Origin: an uncultured Victivallales bacterium
GTDB lineage: Bacteria > Verrucomicrobiota > Lentisphaeria > Victivallales > UBA1829
Length of the DNA: 47,975 bases
Assembly: GCA_944391115.1 (NCBI GenBank)
Contig: CALXSJ010000024.1
Coordinates: forward strand, 1 to 47,975
Direction: 5' to 3'
Below, piece after piece: positions 15,046-24,778 of this stretch. Below the pieces are notes generated by a model. It ran no database searches. It was not told the origin of the DNA and was given only the letters and a program-made list of their open reading frames with translations. Numbering within the stretch: the stretch's first letter is position 1; the number at the start of each line of letters is the position of its first letter. Made by a program: the position numbers and the translations under genes.

Positions 15046-16932
15046 TCAGCGCCCGACATAAAGCATTACGGCGCGGTCCTGTTTCAAGTTCATCGCAAAT
15101 ACGGGATTCGCGGGGGTGACCGAGCCGATCTGCTTCCCTGTCGAAAGGTCAACGACGCGGGACCGCTCCGCCACCGGGCATTCCACTTTGACCGCAAGCG
15201 GTCTGCGCGAATATTCGGAAACCAGAACCAGCGAGCCGCGGTCCGCACGGACGCGCTTGACGACGGCGTTGCCGGAGAGAGCCTTGACCTCGGCATCCGC
15301 CTTCCCGTTCAGAATAATATCCTCATACGGCCCGAGCATCCGGACGACCTGCGCCACGGACTTCAGATCCGCCGCGTCAATGGGGCACTCTCCCCAGAAT
15401 CCGAAACCTTTTCCGCCGCCCGCAATGACCTCAAGCATATTGTATTTGAGCATTTCCGCGTTCAGATCCGAACCGAACGCGAAAACATACGGATAGCCCG
15501 CGCAGAGGATCGGCGTAATCGGGACCTTCTCCTGTGTGATCTTCCGGAGCGTCATAGTGTCGCGCCAGGGAAGAAGCATGTCGTAGTCCTTGTAGTTCGC
15601 GTAGACGTCCATGTAGACCATCGGGCCGACAAAGTCGAACACCCCGATGAACGTCTGCGGATCCTCCAGCGTTTTGAGATAGGAGTGACTCGTCCGGTAA
15701 TCCCTGTATGCGGAAAATCCGGGGAAGGAACGGTGATACGAGGAATAGATCATGAAGAGGAAGGGTCTGGATATTCCCTTTTCCTTCATGTAGCTTTCCA
15801 TGGCGCGCCGGTATTCGCCGAAGAACTCCATGTAGCTCCGGCACTTGAACGCGTTCCAGAGCTTGTACAGTTCCGCATTCTGTCCCGGATTCTTTTCAAA
15901 TTCGCGCGGATCGACATAGGAAACGCCCGGAGCCTTTTCCGCCAGATACGCCTTGAAACGGTCCCGGCATTTTCCGCAGAAGCAGATGGTGTCGCCTGCG
16001 CTGTACATTTCCGGATCAGTGCTGTGGAAATAATATCCGCGGTCGATCAGATATTTCCCCTGCTCGATCAGGCGCCGATGCCATTTGCCGCGATAGGAGA
16101 GGCAGAGCATGTTGTCGACTTTCCTCCCGTCGATCAGTTCGGCCATGCCGTCGGGCTCCTTCTGCGCGTTGTGCCACCACCATTCACGGATCCAGACGAT
16201 CTCCCCGATCCCGGTCTTTTCCGTCTTTTCGCGCGTGGCGTCCAGCATCGGGGCCCCCCAGTCGATCTCGTCGTCGGAGAGATACGTCCAGATGTCGAGA
16301 TAGTTGAATCCGCCGCGGCGCAGCCCCGCCACATCCGGATACTCCGCATAGAAGTCGTTCGGCATGGAGAGATAAACCGGAAGGCTCCGGAACGGTTTCG
16401 CCTCCGGAATGGAGACGACCCTGATGTTCAGCGGCTGCGGGGGCTGTTTTCCTTTGGACCACTGACCCCAGTAACAGCCTTCGAGCTCCGTTCCTTCCGG
16501 AAGCGCCTCTGCGAGCTTCCAGAAGAATGTGTATTTGGATGCGCGCGGCCCCGGAGCGGCATGGTAAAGGTTCAGCTTCCTGTTGTTGTATGTGTATGTT
16601 CCGGTCTTCTCAACGGAGAAGTCGCGGAACCCGCCCTCAAGCCGGATCTCCGGAGGCAGGGCAAGATAGAGCTCCGGCTTGCGGGAGGGATTCACGGGCA
16701 TGAAATGAATCATGGAGAACTGTTCCGGCGAGATGTAGGCGGTCTTTTCGATATTGCTCGCAAATGCGAAACCGGACTGGCGGCGCGGCAGATAGGGGCG
16801 CTTTGTCGTGAGCGGCGGCATGGTCGTCACGATGGCGCCGGTCGTCTCCTGCGCCTCCAGCGCGGAAGCGGACGGCAGTACAGCGGATGCCGCCATAAGA
16901 AACACCGCTGCAAGCTGTTTCATTCGTCTCAT
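15046..16932 (-). CDS. Secreted glycosidase-like protein of unknown family with C-x-C-x2-C motif
   Basis: Predicted exported protein of 628 residues. The N-terminal signal peptide (MRRMKQLAAVFLMAASAVLP, then an Ala-rich cleavage region near 24) is clear. An N-terminal beta-rich region is followed by a TIM-barrel-like stretch with YLDIWTYLSDDEIDWG, WIREWWWHN, HSTDPEMY and C317-F-C-G-K-C322, then FGFWGECPID and a C-terminal beta domain. D306 lies eleven residues before C317, the same spacing as in the downstream gene. The fold and a sugar substrate are inferred; no catalytic pair can be assigned with certainty. The ATG follows GGAGG. It starts 17 bp after the tandem jelly-roll gene and is co-transcribed with it. 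Confidence 0.65.
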   Translation of the reverse strand: MRRMKQLAAVFLMAASAVLPSASALEAQETTGAIVTTMPPLTTKRPYLPRRQSGFAFASNIEKTAYISPEQFSMIHFMPVNPSRKPELYLALPPEIRLEGGFRDFSVEKTGTYTYNNRKLNLYHAAPGPRASKYTFFWKLAEALPEGTELEGCYWGQWSKGKQPPQPLNIRVVSIPEAKPFRSLPVYLSMPNDFYAEYPDVAGLRRGGFNYLDIWTYLSDDEIDWGAPMLDATREKTEKTGIGEIVWIREWWWHNAQKEPDGMAELIDGRKVDNMLCLSYRGKWHRRLIEQGKYLIDRGYYFHSTDPEMYSAGDTICFCGKCRDRFKAYLAEKAPGVSYVDPREFEKNPGQNAELYKLWNAFKCRSYMEFFGEYRRAMESYMKEKGISRPFLFMIYSSYHRSFPGFSAYRDYRTSHSYLKTLEDPQTFIGVFDFVGPMVYMDVYANYKDYDMLLPWRDTMTLRKITQEKVPITPILCAGYPYVFAFGSDLNAEMLKYNMLEVIAGGGKGFGFWGECPIDAADLKSVAQVVRMLGPYEDIILNGKADAEVKALSGNAVVKRVRADRGSLVLVSEYSRRPLAVKVECPVAERSRVVDLSTGKQIGSVTPANPVFAMNLKQDRAVMLYVGR

Positions 16933-16949
16933 GAGAAGTCCTCCGCGGC

Positions 16950-17996
16950 TCAGTTTTCAGAAGCAGTCCGGATGATCTGGAAATCCGCGATCCGGATCGG
17001 CACGTTGGTGCGGTAGAAGGCAAAAAGAATGCGCGCGTTGTTGACTCCCTGCGGAACCTTGACGGGAATCACCACGTGCTGCCAGCTGCCGTCGCAGACG
17101 CCGAACTCGGAAACCTTCCTCGTCACGGTGCCGAGTTCGCCGAGCTTCTTTCCGGGGCCTCCGAACTGGATCATAAGGGCGGCGCGGGCAATCGGTTCGG
17201 CGGGCGTCTGATAGTCGAATTCAATGACATAGTCTCCGGGGAAAAGCCGCTGGTAAAAGTAGGCGGTGTAGGCAAGACAGTCCCTGTCGTTGTTCGGAAT
17301 GAATTCAATGCAGGCGCGCCCGTCGTTATTCTCCGGCTTTCCGAGGGCGATCTTTCCTTTCGGATCGCTGTTCAGCCCGGATGTTGAAGCGAAATTCAGT
17401 TTCCTGAGGACCTTTCCTTTTGTGGCGGTCGTGCCCTTTGCGACCGATTTCGCGCTCATGTCATACAGACGGAAATCGTCGACGAACACCGTGGCGTTCG
17501 TGCGGAGAAGCGACAGCATGACCTGTCCGCGCACCGCGCCCTCGGGGGCCTTGAATGTCACCTTGCAGAAATGCCATTCATTATCGGCGGGCATGAGTTC
17601 GGCAAACGGGAAAATGACACTCCCCGCACTGCTGTTTCCGCCGCCCGGCTTTGCAAAATTCACGCCGATCCCGCAGCGTTTGATCGGCTCGGCGTCCATC
17701 TTCGCCCAGCAGGTGATTGCATATTCATGACCGGGGACGAGTTTCTGGAAGAAGTAGGCGACATAATTGTTGTCCGGAGTAAAGACGATCGAGGATTTTC
17801 CCTCCTTGAACTCCTCCGGATCCAGTTCGACCTGGGCGTCGCCCGGCCACTTCGAGAATCCCGCATTGCTCTCAAAATTCAGACTCTTGAGGAGGATTCC
17901 TCCCTGCGGCGCCTGCGCTGCGGCATCTGCAGGAACATTTTCCGCCGCTCCGAGTGCAAAGCAGAACGAGCACAGCAAAACCAGAATTTTTTTCAT
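16950..17996 (-). CDS. Secreted protein with two tandem jelly-roll carbohydrate-binding-like domains
   Basis: Predicted exported protein of 348 residues with a signal peptide (MKKILVLLCSFCFALGAAE). After it come two related domains of about 150 residues each. The first starts LLKSLNFESNAGFSKWPG, the second VLRKLNFASTSGLNSDPKG; both continue with an FTP/FIP-NN turn, AYFFQKLVPG / AYFYQRLFPG, and a final LLRTNATVFVDDFRLY / FYRTNVPIRIADFQII. This is the pattern of CBM4/9-type modules and of an internal duplication. No catalytic domain is present, so it may help bind polysaccharide at the surface. It lies 111 bp after the pseudopilin gene. Confidence 0.75.
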   Translation of the reverse strand: MKKILVLLCSFCFALGAAENVPADAAAQAPQGGILLKSLNFESNAGFSKWPGDAQVELDPEEFKEGKSSIVFTPDNNYVAYFFQKLVPGHEYAITCWAKMDAEPIKRCGIGVNFAKPGGGNSSAGSVIFPFAELMPADNEWHFCKVTFKAPEGAVRGQVMLSLLRTNATVFVDDFRLYDMSAKSVAKGTTATKGKVLRKLNFASTSGLNSDPKGKIALGKPENNDGRACIEFIPNNDRDCLAYTAYFYQRLFPGDYVIEFDYQTPAEPIARAALMIQFGGPGKKLGELGTVTRKVSEFGVCDGSWQHVVIPVKVPQGVNNARILFAFYRTNVPIRIADFQIIRTASEN

Positions 17997-18107
17997 CTTT
18001 CATTCCTTTCCCTTTTTTTGATTTATTCTTGATCTGATGAATCCTGCATTCCTGCGTTTTTTATCCGCGCCATGGGAAGGATGCGCACAGCATTCTTCCT
18101 GAAACCT

Positions 18108-18894
<787 letters not shown>

Positions 18895-18911
<17 letters not shown>

Positions 18912-19965
18912 GTCTCACTTCCTCCTTGCTATTGGTGAAATCATTGTAAATCACCGGGTATTCCACGGAACGGTGAATCTTTCTCGTCGTCGGAGCGATC
19001 ATGACCTCGCGCAGCGCCTCATAGGCGGCGGAGAGGATCTCATGGTAGCAGTCGCCCTCGCTGAAGGTCATGACCTGTTCCGGATAATGCACGCCGATTC
19101 TGGCGCAGGCAAGAATCCGTGTCGCAGGCGGCACGCGGAAGGGTCCCTGCGTCAGCAGTTCGAGCTTCTCCTCATCCAGACCGGGCCAGAAGATCAGAAG
19201 TTCCGGATACTCCTTCTGCCCGCGGAGAATTTCCAGATACCTGCGGAGATTGTCGATCGTGGACGCACTGTAATCCAGGCGGATGCGGTCGGCTGGAATG
19301 AGCGGGAGGCCGAGTTCCTCCTTGATGCACTTCCACTCCTTGCGGACGATCACGTTGTACCCCTCCAGACGCCCGTGGAAGAAAAGCGCCATCTTCCGGT
19401 ATCCTCGCGCAGTGAAATCGCGGACGATCTGACGGATGGTTCCCCCCCAGTTCGTCTCGACGTAATTGATCCGCGGGTAGACCGGAAGGCGGTTGCAGGA
19501 AACAAACGGAATTCCCGCGCCGTCGAGATATTCCGCGATTTCATAGGACAAAGTGCTGTTCGTGAAAATGATGCCGGAAAAATGGTCGCCGAGCAGTTTG
19601 CAGAGATTGCGGGAGCTGATCCAGTCGGTGACGCCGATCAGGATGGACTCAAAACCGTCGCGATTGATCTGCGCCTGCAGTTCCTTCAAGCGGCAGTCGG
19701 TTTCCAGAATGCTCATGTCGCCTTTTCCTACGATGGCAATGATCCCGGAGGAGGTTTCCCGCGAGGCAATCCGGATCCCCCTGCGCCCGTCGGGTTTCAG
19801 AAGACCGCTCTGAATCAGCGGACGCAAGGCAAGCGTCACAGTCTGTTTGGAAACCTGGAATTCAGCGGCAAGATTCCGTACTGTCGGGAGTTTCTCCCGA
19901 TAGATCCCGTTCGCGATCCGTTTTTCCAGAACCGCCGCAAGACTTGGATATCTCGAATTGCTCAT
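18895..19965 (-). CDS. GntR-type regulator with LacI-like sensor domain
   Basis: Predicted transcriptional regulator of 356 residues. The N terminus is a GntR winged helix ([20 protein letters not shown], then [14 protein letters not shown]). From about residue 70 it has a periplasmic-binding-protein-like domain of the LacI/AraR kind ([45 protein letters not shown]). Such chimeras bind a sugar ligand. It leads the operon that encodes the pseudopilin and the secreted carbohydrate proteins, and is divergent to two oxidoreductases, so these are the likely targets. Its promoter is nearly perfect and its -35 box lies inside a 7+7 inverted repeat that is a good candidate operator. GAGGA precedes the ATG. 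Confidence 0.9.
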
Positions 19966-20012
19966 AATGAATTCCTCAGAATCACATTCATGCGTTTTCT
20001 TTCTGTCATTAT

Positions 20013-20049
20013 ATTATAAGCAGTTCCGGGACAATGTCAATAGTCCCGG
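20013..20049 (-). promoter_or_regulatory. gntR operon promoter with inverted-repeat operator
   Basis: On the minus strand TTGACA (20035-20040) and TATAAT (20013-20018) are both perfect and 16 bp apart. The arms CCGGGAC (20026-20032) and GTCCCGG (20043-20049) form a perfect 7-bp inverted repeat with a 10-bp spacer that contains the -35 box. A regulator bound here would block RNA polymerase. Self-regulation by the GntR-type protein is inferred. Confidence 0.8.
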
Positions 20050-20413
20050 GGGGATGAAAGGGCCCGAATTACCGCAAGTACCTAGGACAATATTTTCCCA
20101 AAACACGAAAGACACACCTCTGAAACAACATTACAAGGAATTGATATTCAGATTGTTGCATTTTGAAATCCTGTCATCTCCGTCATTTATTTCAAAAACA
20201 TCAGATTTTTAAATCAGGGACAAAATACAACAAGCCTCTTTTGCAGATTCCGGCCGGAAAAGGAATCCGGCGGATTTCCCCTCTTCAAAAAATGATCAAA
20301 AAAAACATGGGTTCATCAAAAAAAACATTGGAAAAAGCCGCATTTGCTGTATCTTGTCAAAAGAAATACGGAATTTCCAGTTGTATCAAAACAAACAAAT
20401 AAGGATGATTGCA
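20050..20413 (+). promoter_or_regulatory. A+T-rich regulatory region and promoter of the oxidoreductase pair
   Basis: This stretch carries no gene. Two direct repeats, ATCAAAAAAAACATGG (20295-20310) and ATCAAAAAAAACATTGG (20315-20331), are 20 bp apart, two helical turns. The second runs into TTGGAA (20328-20333), which is followed after 16 bp by TATCTT (20350-20355). The layout suits an activator or repressor bound next to a weak promoter. The rest (20066-20280) is A+T-rich without evident structure. Confidence 0.5.
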
Positions 20414-21316
20414 ATGGAAAACAGAATCAAGGTCGCAATCGTGGGACTCGACACCAGCCACGCGGTGGAATTCCCGAAACTGATGCAGGATCCCTCCGTC
20501 CCCGAGAAAAATCAGGTTCACGATCTTGTCGCCACGCGGTGCCTCCGCTTTGAAACCCCGTTTCAGAACAAGGCGGGACTCGACAAACGCCAGGCGTATC
20601 TGGAAAGCATCGGCGTCATGGTGACCGAGGATTTCGACACCGCCGTCGCGGACTGCGATGCGGTCATGATCGAAATCAACGATCCGGCGAAGCATCTGGA
20701 ATATTTTGCAAAATGCGCAAAACTGGGCAAGCCGGTCTTTCTGGACAAGCCGTTTGCGGACACGCTCGACAATACGGCGGAAATCCTGCGGATCGCCGCG
20801 GAAAACAACGTGCGCTTCTTCACGGCGTCTTCGCTCCGCTTCGACGTCGACTTCACCGAAGCCGCCGCGCAGGATATCAAGCCGGAATCCGCAGTGATCT
20901 GGGGACCGGTCGGCCGTGCGCCGGCTGGCTCGTCGATCGTCTGGTACGGCGTGCACACCTTTGAAATGCTGCAGCGCGTCATGGGACGCGGCGCAGTCAG
21001 CGTGTGCGTCTCCTCCGACCGCAAAGGCTATGTCTGCCACGTCGTCTACAACGACGGGCGCAGAGGTGTCGTGGAACTCACTTACGGTTCCTACCGGTAC
21101 GGCGGAGTCATCCGCGACGACCGCGCAAAAGAGGTGATGTTCCAGGTTTCCTGCCGCATTCCGTTCTATCAGATGCTCATCCTTGAGATCGTCAAGTTCT
21201 TCAAAGGGGAAAGCCAGATCGTTCCGCTGGAGGATTCGTTCGAGGTCATGGCGATGCTCGCCGCGGCCGACCGGTCCGCGGCAACCGGCAGACCCGAACC
21301 CGTTTATGTGAAGTAA
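20414..21316 (+). CDS. Gfo/Idh/MocA-family oxidoreductase, divergent member
   Basis: Predicted NAD(P)-dependent sugar or sugar-acid dehydrogenase of 300 residues. The N-terminal Rossmann region is KVAIVGLDTSHAVEFPKLMQ, in which the usual GxGxxG is altered. The EKP motif of the family appears as LDKPFADT near residue 115. The C-terminal half is a shortened alpha/beta domain, ending VMAMLAAADRSAATGRP. The ATG at 20414 follows AAGGA at 8 bp; the frame continues upstream only with non-ATG starts close to the predicted transcription start. It is 38 bp before a second family member and divergent from the gntR operon. Confidence 0.85.
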   Translation: MENRIKVAIVGLDTSHAVEFPKLMQDPSVPEKNQVHDLVATRCLRFETPFQNKAGLDKRQAYLESIGVMVTEDFDTAVADCDAVMIEINDPAKHLEYFAKCAKLGKPVFLDKPFADTLDNTAEILRIAAENNVRFFTASSLRFDVDFTEAAAQDIKPESAVIWGPVGRAPAGSSIVWYGVHTFEMLQRVMGRGAVSVCVSSDRKGYVCHVVYNDGRRGVVELTYGSYRYGGVIRDDRAKEVMFQVSCRIPFYQMLILEIVKFFKGESQIVPLEDSFEVMAMLAAADRSAATGRPEPVYVK

Positions 21317-21354
21317 ATCACCTGCCGTCATCAAAAGACAGAAAGGATACAGGC

Positions 21355-22437
21355 ATGAAGCGAATCAGAGTCGGAATCATCGGACAGGGCCGGAGCGGAC
21401 GCGACATCCACCGTCATCTGTTTGAAACGCAGGAAGCGCTGAAGGCGCGTTTCGAAGTCGTCGCCGTGGCGGACTATATTCCCGAACGCTGCGAAATCGA
21501 AGGAGTGACTCCCTCCCCCGATTTCCGGAAGTACAGCGACTATAAAGAGATGCTGAAGGATTCCAGCATTGAGCTGATCGTCAATTCAACCCGGAGCATG
21601 GACCACATCCCCGTCAGCATCGAGGCAATGGAGGCGGGGCATGACGTGATCTGCGAAAAGCCGCTGGCGCGTCACACGGCGGATGTGGACAAGGTCGCGG
21701 AAGCCGCGCGGAGGACGGGAAGATTCTTCGCCGTGTTCCAGCAGTCCCGCTTCCGTCCGCTGTTCCGCAAGTCCCTGGAAGTCATGAACTCCGGAATTCT
21801 CGGACGCATCGTCATGGTGAAAATCGCATACAACGGGTTCGCCCGCCGCTGGGACTGGCAGACCATTCAGGACATGTGTGCGGGAGAACTCCTGAACACA
21901 GGCCCGCATCCGCTCGATCAGGCGCTCCAGTTCTACGGGGACGCTGATCCGGAAAAGATCGTCTGCACGATGGACCGCGCCAACAGCTTCGGCGACGCGG
22001 AGGACCACATCAAGCTCCTGCTGATGGGAAAAGGGCATCCGACCATCGATCTGGAAGTCTCGCGCTGCTGCATGTTCCCCGGGAACACCTACGAAATCTA
22101 CGGCACGAACGGCGGACTCAAGGCATCCGGCGCGGAAGCCGCATGGAAATATTTCCTCCCCTCCGAAGCGCCGGAACAGCATCTGATCCGCGAGCCGCTC
22201 GAAGGACCGGGCCGCCTGCCGCGCTACTGCGGAGAGAAACTCCATTTCTATGAGGAAAAATGGACCGCTCCGGATTATGCGCTCGGCTTCGACGCATGGG
22301 GCACGAAATACTATGAACAGGTCTACGACGCAATTGTCAACGGCAGGCCCATGGAGGTCACGCTCGACCAGGTGCGCCGCCAGATCATGGTGATTGAGGA
22401 GTGCCACAGGCAGAATCCCTTCCCGAAAATGAAGTGA
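21355..22437 (+). CDS. Gfo/Idh/MocA-family oxidoreductase
   Basis: Predicted NAD(P)-dependent oxidoreductase of 360 residues, full family length. The N terminus RVGIIGQGRSGRDIHRHLF is a good Rossmann motif, and ICEKPLARHTADV contains the catalytic-region EKP. The stretch ELLNTGPHPLDQALQFYG supplies the conserved His in the C-terminal domain that lies near the active site in this family. AAGGA precedes the ATG. It is probably co-transcribed with the preceding gene and ends at a strong terminator. The substrate is unknown; the surrounding locus suggests a sugar derivative. Confidence 0.9.
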   Translation: MKRIRVGIIGQGRSGRDIHRHLFETQEALKARFEVVAVADYIPERCEIEGVTPSPDFRKYSDYKEMLKDSSIELIVNSTRSMDHIPVSIEAMEAGHDVICEKPLARHTADVDKVAEAARRTGRFFAVFQQSRFRPLFRKSLEVMNSGILGRIVMVKIAYNGFARRWDWQTIQDMCAGELLNTGPHPLDQALQFYGDADPEKIVCTMDRANSFGDAEDHIKLLLMGKGHPTIDLEVSRCCMFPGNTYEIYGTNGGLKASGAEAAWKYFLPSEAPEQHLIREPLEGPGRLPRYCGEKLHFYEEKWTAPDYALGFDAWGTKYYEQVYDAIVNGRPMEVTLDQVRRQIMVIEECHRQNPFPKMK

Positions 22438-22456
22438 AACAACGGATCATGAAACG

Positions 22457-22541
22457 AGGCATCCCCGCTGATTCCGCAGGAAAGCGGACAGGGGGGGATG
22501 CCTTGATGCAGCATGCCGGGGCAGCCCGGCTCATTTTTTTT
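22457..22541 (+). terminator. Double hairpin and intrinsic terminator after the oxidoreductase pair
   Basis: A long stem AGGCATCCCC/GGGGATGCCT (22457-22503) is followed by GCCGGG-gcag-CCCGGC (22515-22530) and a run of eight T (22534-22541). The second hairpin and T tract are a textbook terminator. The T tract also encodes the C-terminal Lys codons of the convergent transporter gene. Confidence 0.88.
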
Positions 22542-23871
22542 CCGGAGCCTTCTTTCCGAAATCCGGGTGTATGAAAGGCCGGATCAGAAAAATCGTGAGG
22601 ATGCTCGGAATCGTGCAGACCATGATCCAGAGAAAAAAGAGCTCGTAATTGCCGCAGTTCTCCGGAAGGAGGAAAGCAAAGCGGGAAAGAAGAAACCGCA
22701 TGTGTTCGAGAAGAGCCCCCGAAACCATGCCCGGCAGCATCAGGCTCAATGCCATGATCCCGGTCATGAATGCGTAGTGCGTCGTGCGGAAGCGTCCGCT
22801 GTCTTCGGCGAAATGCAGCATGAAAACCGTATAGGAGGTGAAGCCGAATCCATATCCGAACTGCTCCAGCGCGACGCAGGCGCACACATTCCACAGAGAA
22901 ACCGGCTGTGCGAAGGCAAGATAGACGTAGACCGCATCCGGCAGATTAATCAGGAGCGCCATCGGCAGAAGCATTCTTCCGAGCCCGTGTTTCGCCACCA
23001 GAATCCCGCCGGCAATCCCCCCGGCAAGCAGCGACAGCATCCCTGCGCTTCCATAGACGTTCGCATACTGCGCGGGATCAAGGGCAAGCCCGCCGGAGAC
23101 GCGTTCCGCCACAAGAAACAGCGCGGCAACCCTGGCAAGCTGCGCCTCGGCGAAACGGTAGAACAGCAGAAAGAGAATTGCCGGAATGATGTGTTTCTTG
23201 CGGAAAAACGAGAGGACCGATTCCCCGAAGGAGCGCGCAAATTCCCGGAACGGGCCGCCTTTCTGCGGCAGGTCCGTCCGCGCCTGCGGCAGGGAAAAGA
23301 GATGATGGGAAAAAAGCGCGGCGAACAGTCCGCCGGAAACGGCGAGAAATGCCGCCCACTGCGCGGAAATTCCCCAGCGTTTCGTCAGGAAAAAAACAAA
23401 CGAAAGCAGAACACCCTGCGCAACGAGCTGGGAGATGCGGTAGAAAGTGTTGCGGATTCCCGAAAACAGCACCTGCTCATGTTCGGAAAGTCCGATGATG
23501 TAAAATCCGTCCGCCGCCGCGTCATGGGTCGCGGAGACAAACGCGGCAAGGAACAGAAGCCCGATCACAAACGGCATGCCGGAAGGAAAGGAAAGCGCCG
23601 GCGCCATCAGGAGCAGCAGCAGCGCCATCAGCGCCTGACAGGAGAGAATCCAGGCGCGCTTTTTCCCGAACAGATCGATGCATGGCGCCCAGAAGGGCTT
23701 CAGCACCCAGGGAAGTCCGAGCAGACTGCTCCAGAATGCAATCGCCGTATCGCTGAAGCCGGAGCCGAGCGTCTTGAACAGGACAACGGAAAGCGTTGTG
23801 ACAATCGCATAGGGAAACCCCTCGGCCACATACAGCGTCGGCACCCAGCGCCACGGACTCTTTCCGGACAT
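22531..23871 (-). CDS. MFS transporter, AmpG-like
   Basis: Predicted inner-membrane transporter of 446 residues with about twelve hydrophobic segments. The start GKSPWRWVPTLYVAEGFPYA and the segment LPWVLKPFWAPCIDLFGKKR are typical of the AmpG/PAT branch, which moves anhydro-muropeptides or acetyl-CoA-like substrates. The DAAADGFYI stretch is also found there. I use the ATG at 23871 with AGGAG upstream; a further ATG at 23940 precedes the predicted transcription start near 23906 and so is not used. The substrate is not certain. Confidence 0.85.
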   Translation of the reverse strand: MSGKSPWRWVPTLYVAEGFPYAIVTTLSVVLFKTLGSGFSDTAIAFWSSLLGLPWVLKPFWAPCIDLFGKKRAWILSCQALMALLLLLMAPALSFPSGMPFVIGLLFLAAFVSATHDAAADGFYIIGLSEHEQVLFSGIRNTFYRISQLVAQGVLLSFVFFLTKRWGISAQWAAFLAVSGGLFAALFSHHLFSLPQARTDLPQKGGPFREFARSFGESVLSFFRKKHIIPAILFLLFYRFAEAQLARVAALFLVAERVSGGLALDPAQYANVYGSAGMLSLLAGGIAGGILVAKHGLGRMLLPMALLINLPDAVYVYLAFAQPVSLWNVCACVALEQFGYGFGFTSYTVFMLHFAEDSGRFRTTHYAFMTGIMALSLMLPGMVSGALLEHMRFLLSRFAFLLPENCGNYELFFLWIMVCTIPSILTIFLIRPFIHPDFGKKAPEKK

Positions 23872-23912
23872 TCCGCACCCTGCTCCTTTCCGTAAAACAA
23901 TATTTTCCCCAT

Positions 23913-23940
23913 AGTATACATAATATCCGCATATTTTCAA
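23913..23940 (-). promoter_or_regulatory. Promoter of the AmpG-like transporter gene
   Basis: On the minus strand TTGAAA (23935-23940) and TATACT (23913-23918) are 16 bp apart, with a start expected near 23906. Confidence 0.65.
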
Positions 23941-24016
23941 TCCGCGGTTTGCATTTTACGCCGGGTGAAATTACATTTTCCTTCCGGTATCGGGAAAAAC
24001 AACAGTCCGGAGATTT

Positions 24017-24778
24017 ATGAAGAGACTTTTTTTTCTGCTTCTGGGAACAGCCGCGGCCTGCGGAGGCGTGCACGCATCGCCCGTCACAGCAACGGTGATC
24101 CCGGACATTCTGAACATCCGCTCGGCTCCGGACCGCGCAAGCAGGATCATCGGCACGCTGCGCGCAGGCGAATCCGTCCGGATACTCTCCTCCCCCGACG
24201 GGGAATGGTGCAGGATCGCCATGCCGGAGGACGCGTCGGTCTGGATCGCGGCTTCCATGGTGAACGCCGACGGCGTTCCCGCTGCCGGTGCAGTGTTCCG
24301 TTCAGGCCCGGGCGCGGCATATGAGGAAATCGGGCAGGCGGCGCCGGAAAAAATCATCATCCGCGGGAAGGCGAAAAACGGCAGATGGCTCCGGGTCCGG
24401 CCGCAGAAGGGACTTTCCGCCTGCGTAAGCACGGCTTATCTGAAAATCGAAAACGGAACGGGGAATCTCCCGCGTTCCCGGCAGAAAAAGACCACGGGAA
24501 AAGAATCCGCAGAGGAACGGATCCGGGAATCCGCCGCTCCCGCCGCGGCGGAAGGCATTGTGAAACCGTTGAACGTCCCTGCGGGTTCCGCAACCCATAT
24601 GCTCGCACTGCGGGTGAACAGCGAGGATTTCATCGCCGCCTATCTTGCCGCACCGGGACACAATCTGAAGCTCTGGGAAAACCGCAGGGTCCGGGTCAGC
24701 GGCACCGGACAATGGCTGCGCGGGCGCAACCGCCCGCTGATTACCGTGGAAAGGATCATTCCCGCATGGCAGAGATAG
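24017..24778 (+). CDS. Secreted protein with two SH3b-like domains
   Basis: Predicted exported protein of 253 residues with a signal peptide (MKRLFFLLLGTAAACGGVHA). The first bacterial SH3 domain is VIPDILNIRSAPDRASRIIG to WIAASMV; a second, weaker one follows (VFRSGPGAAYEEIGQ to VSTAYLKI). A basic linker leads to a C-terminal segment NLKLWENRRVRVSGTGQWLR that looks like a small OB-type barrel. SH3b domains often bind peptidoglycan or peptides, so a cell-wall role is plausible. GGAG precedes the ATG. Its end overlaps the methyltransferase gene by 13 bp. Confidence 0.8.
   Translation: MKRLFFLLLGTAAACGGVHASPVTATVIPDILNIRSAPDRASRIIGTLRAGESVRILSSPDGEWCRIAMPEDASVWIAASMVNADGVPAAGAVFRSGPGAAYEEIGQAAPEKIIIRGKAKNGRWLRVRPQKGLSACVSTAYLKIENGTGNLPRSRQKKTTGKESAEERIRESAAPAAAEGIVKPLNVPAGSATHMLALRVNSEDFIAAYLAAPGHNLKLWENRRVRVSGTGQWLRGRNRPLITVERIIPAWQR

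Noticed and set aside
24385-24765. Upstream extension of the methyltransferase frame
   Set aside because: It lies within the SH3b gene in another frame and shows no domain.
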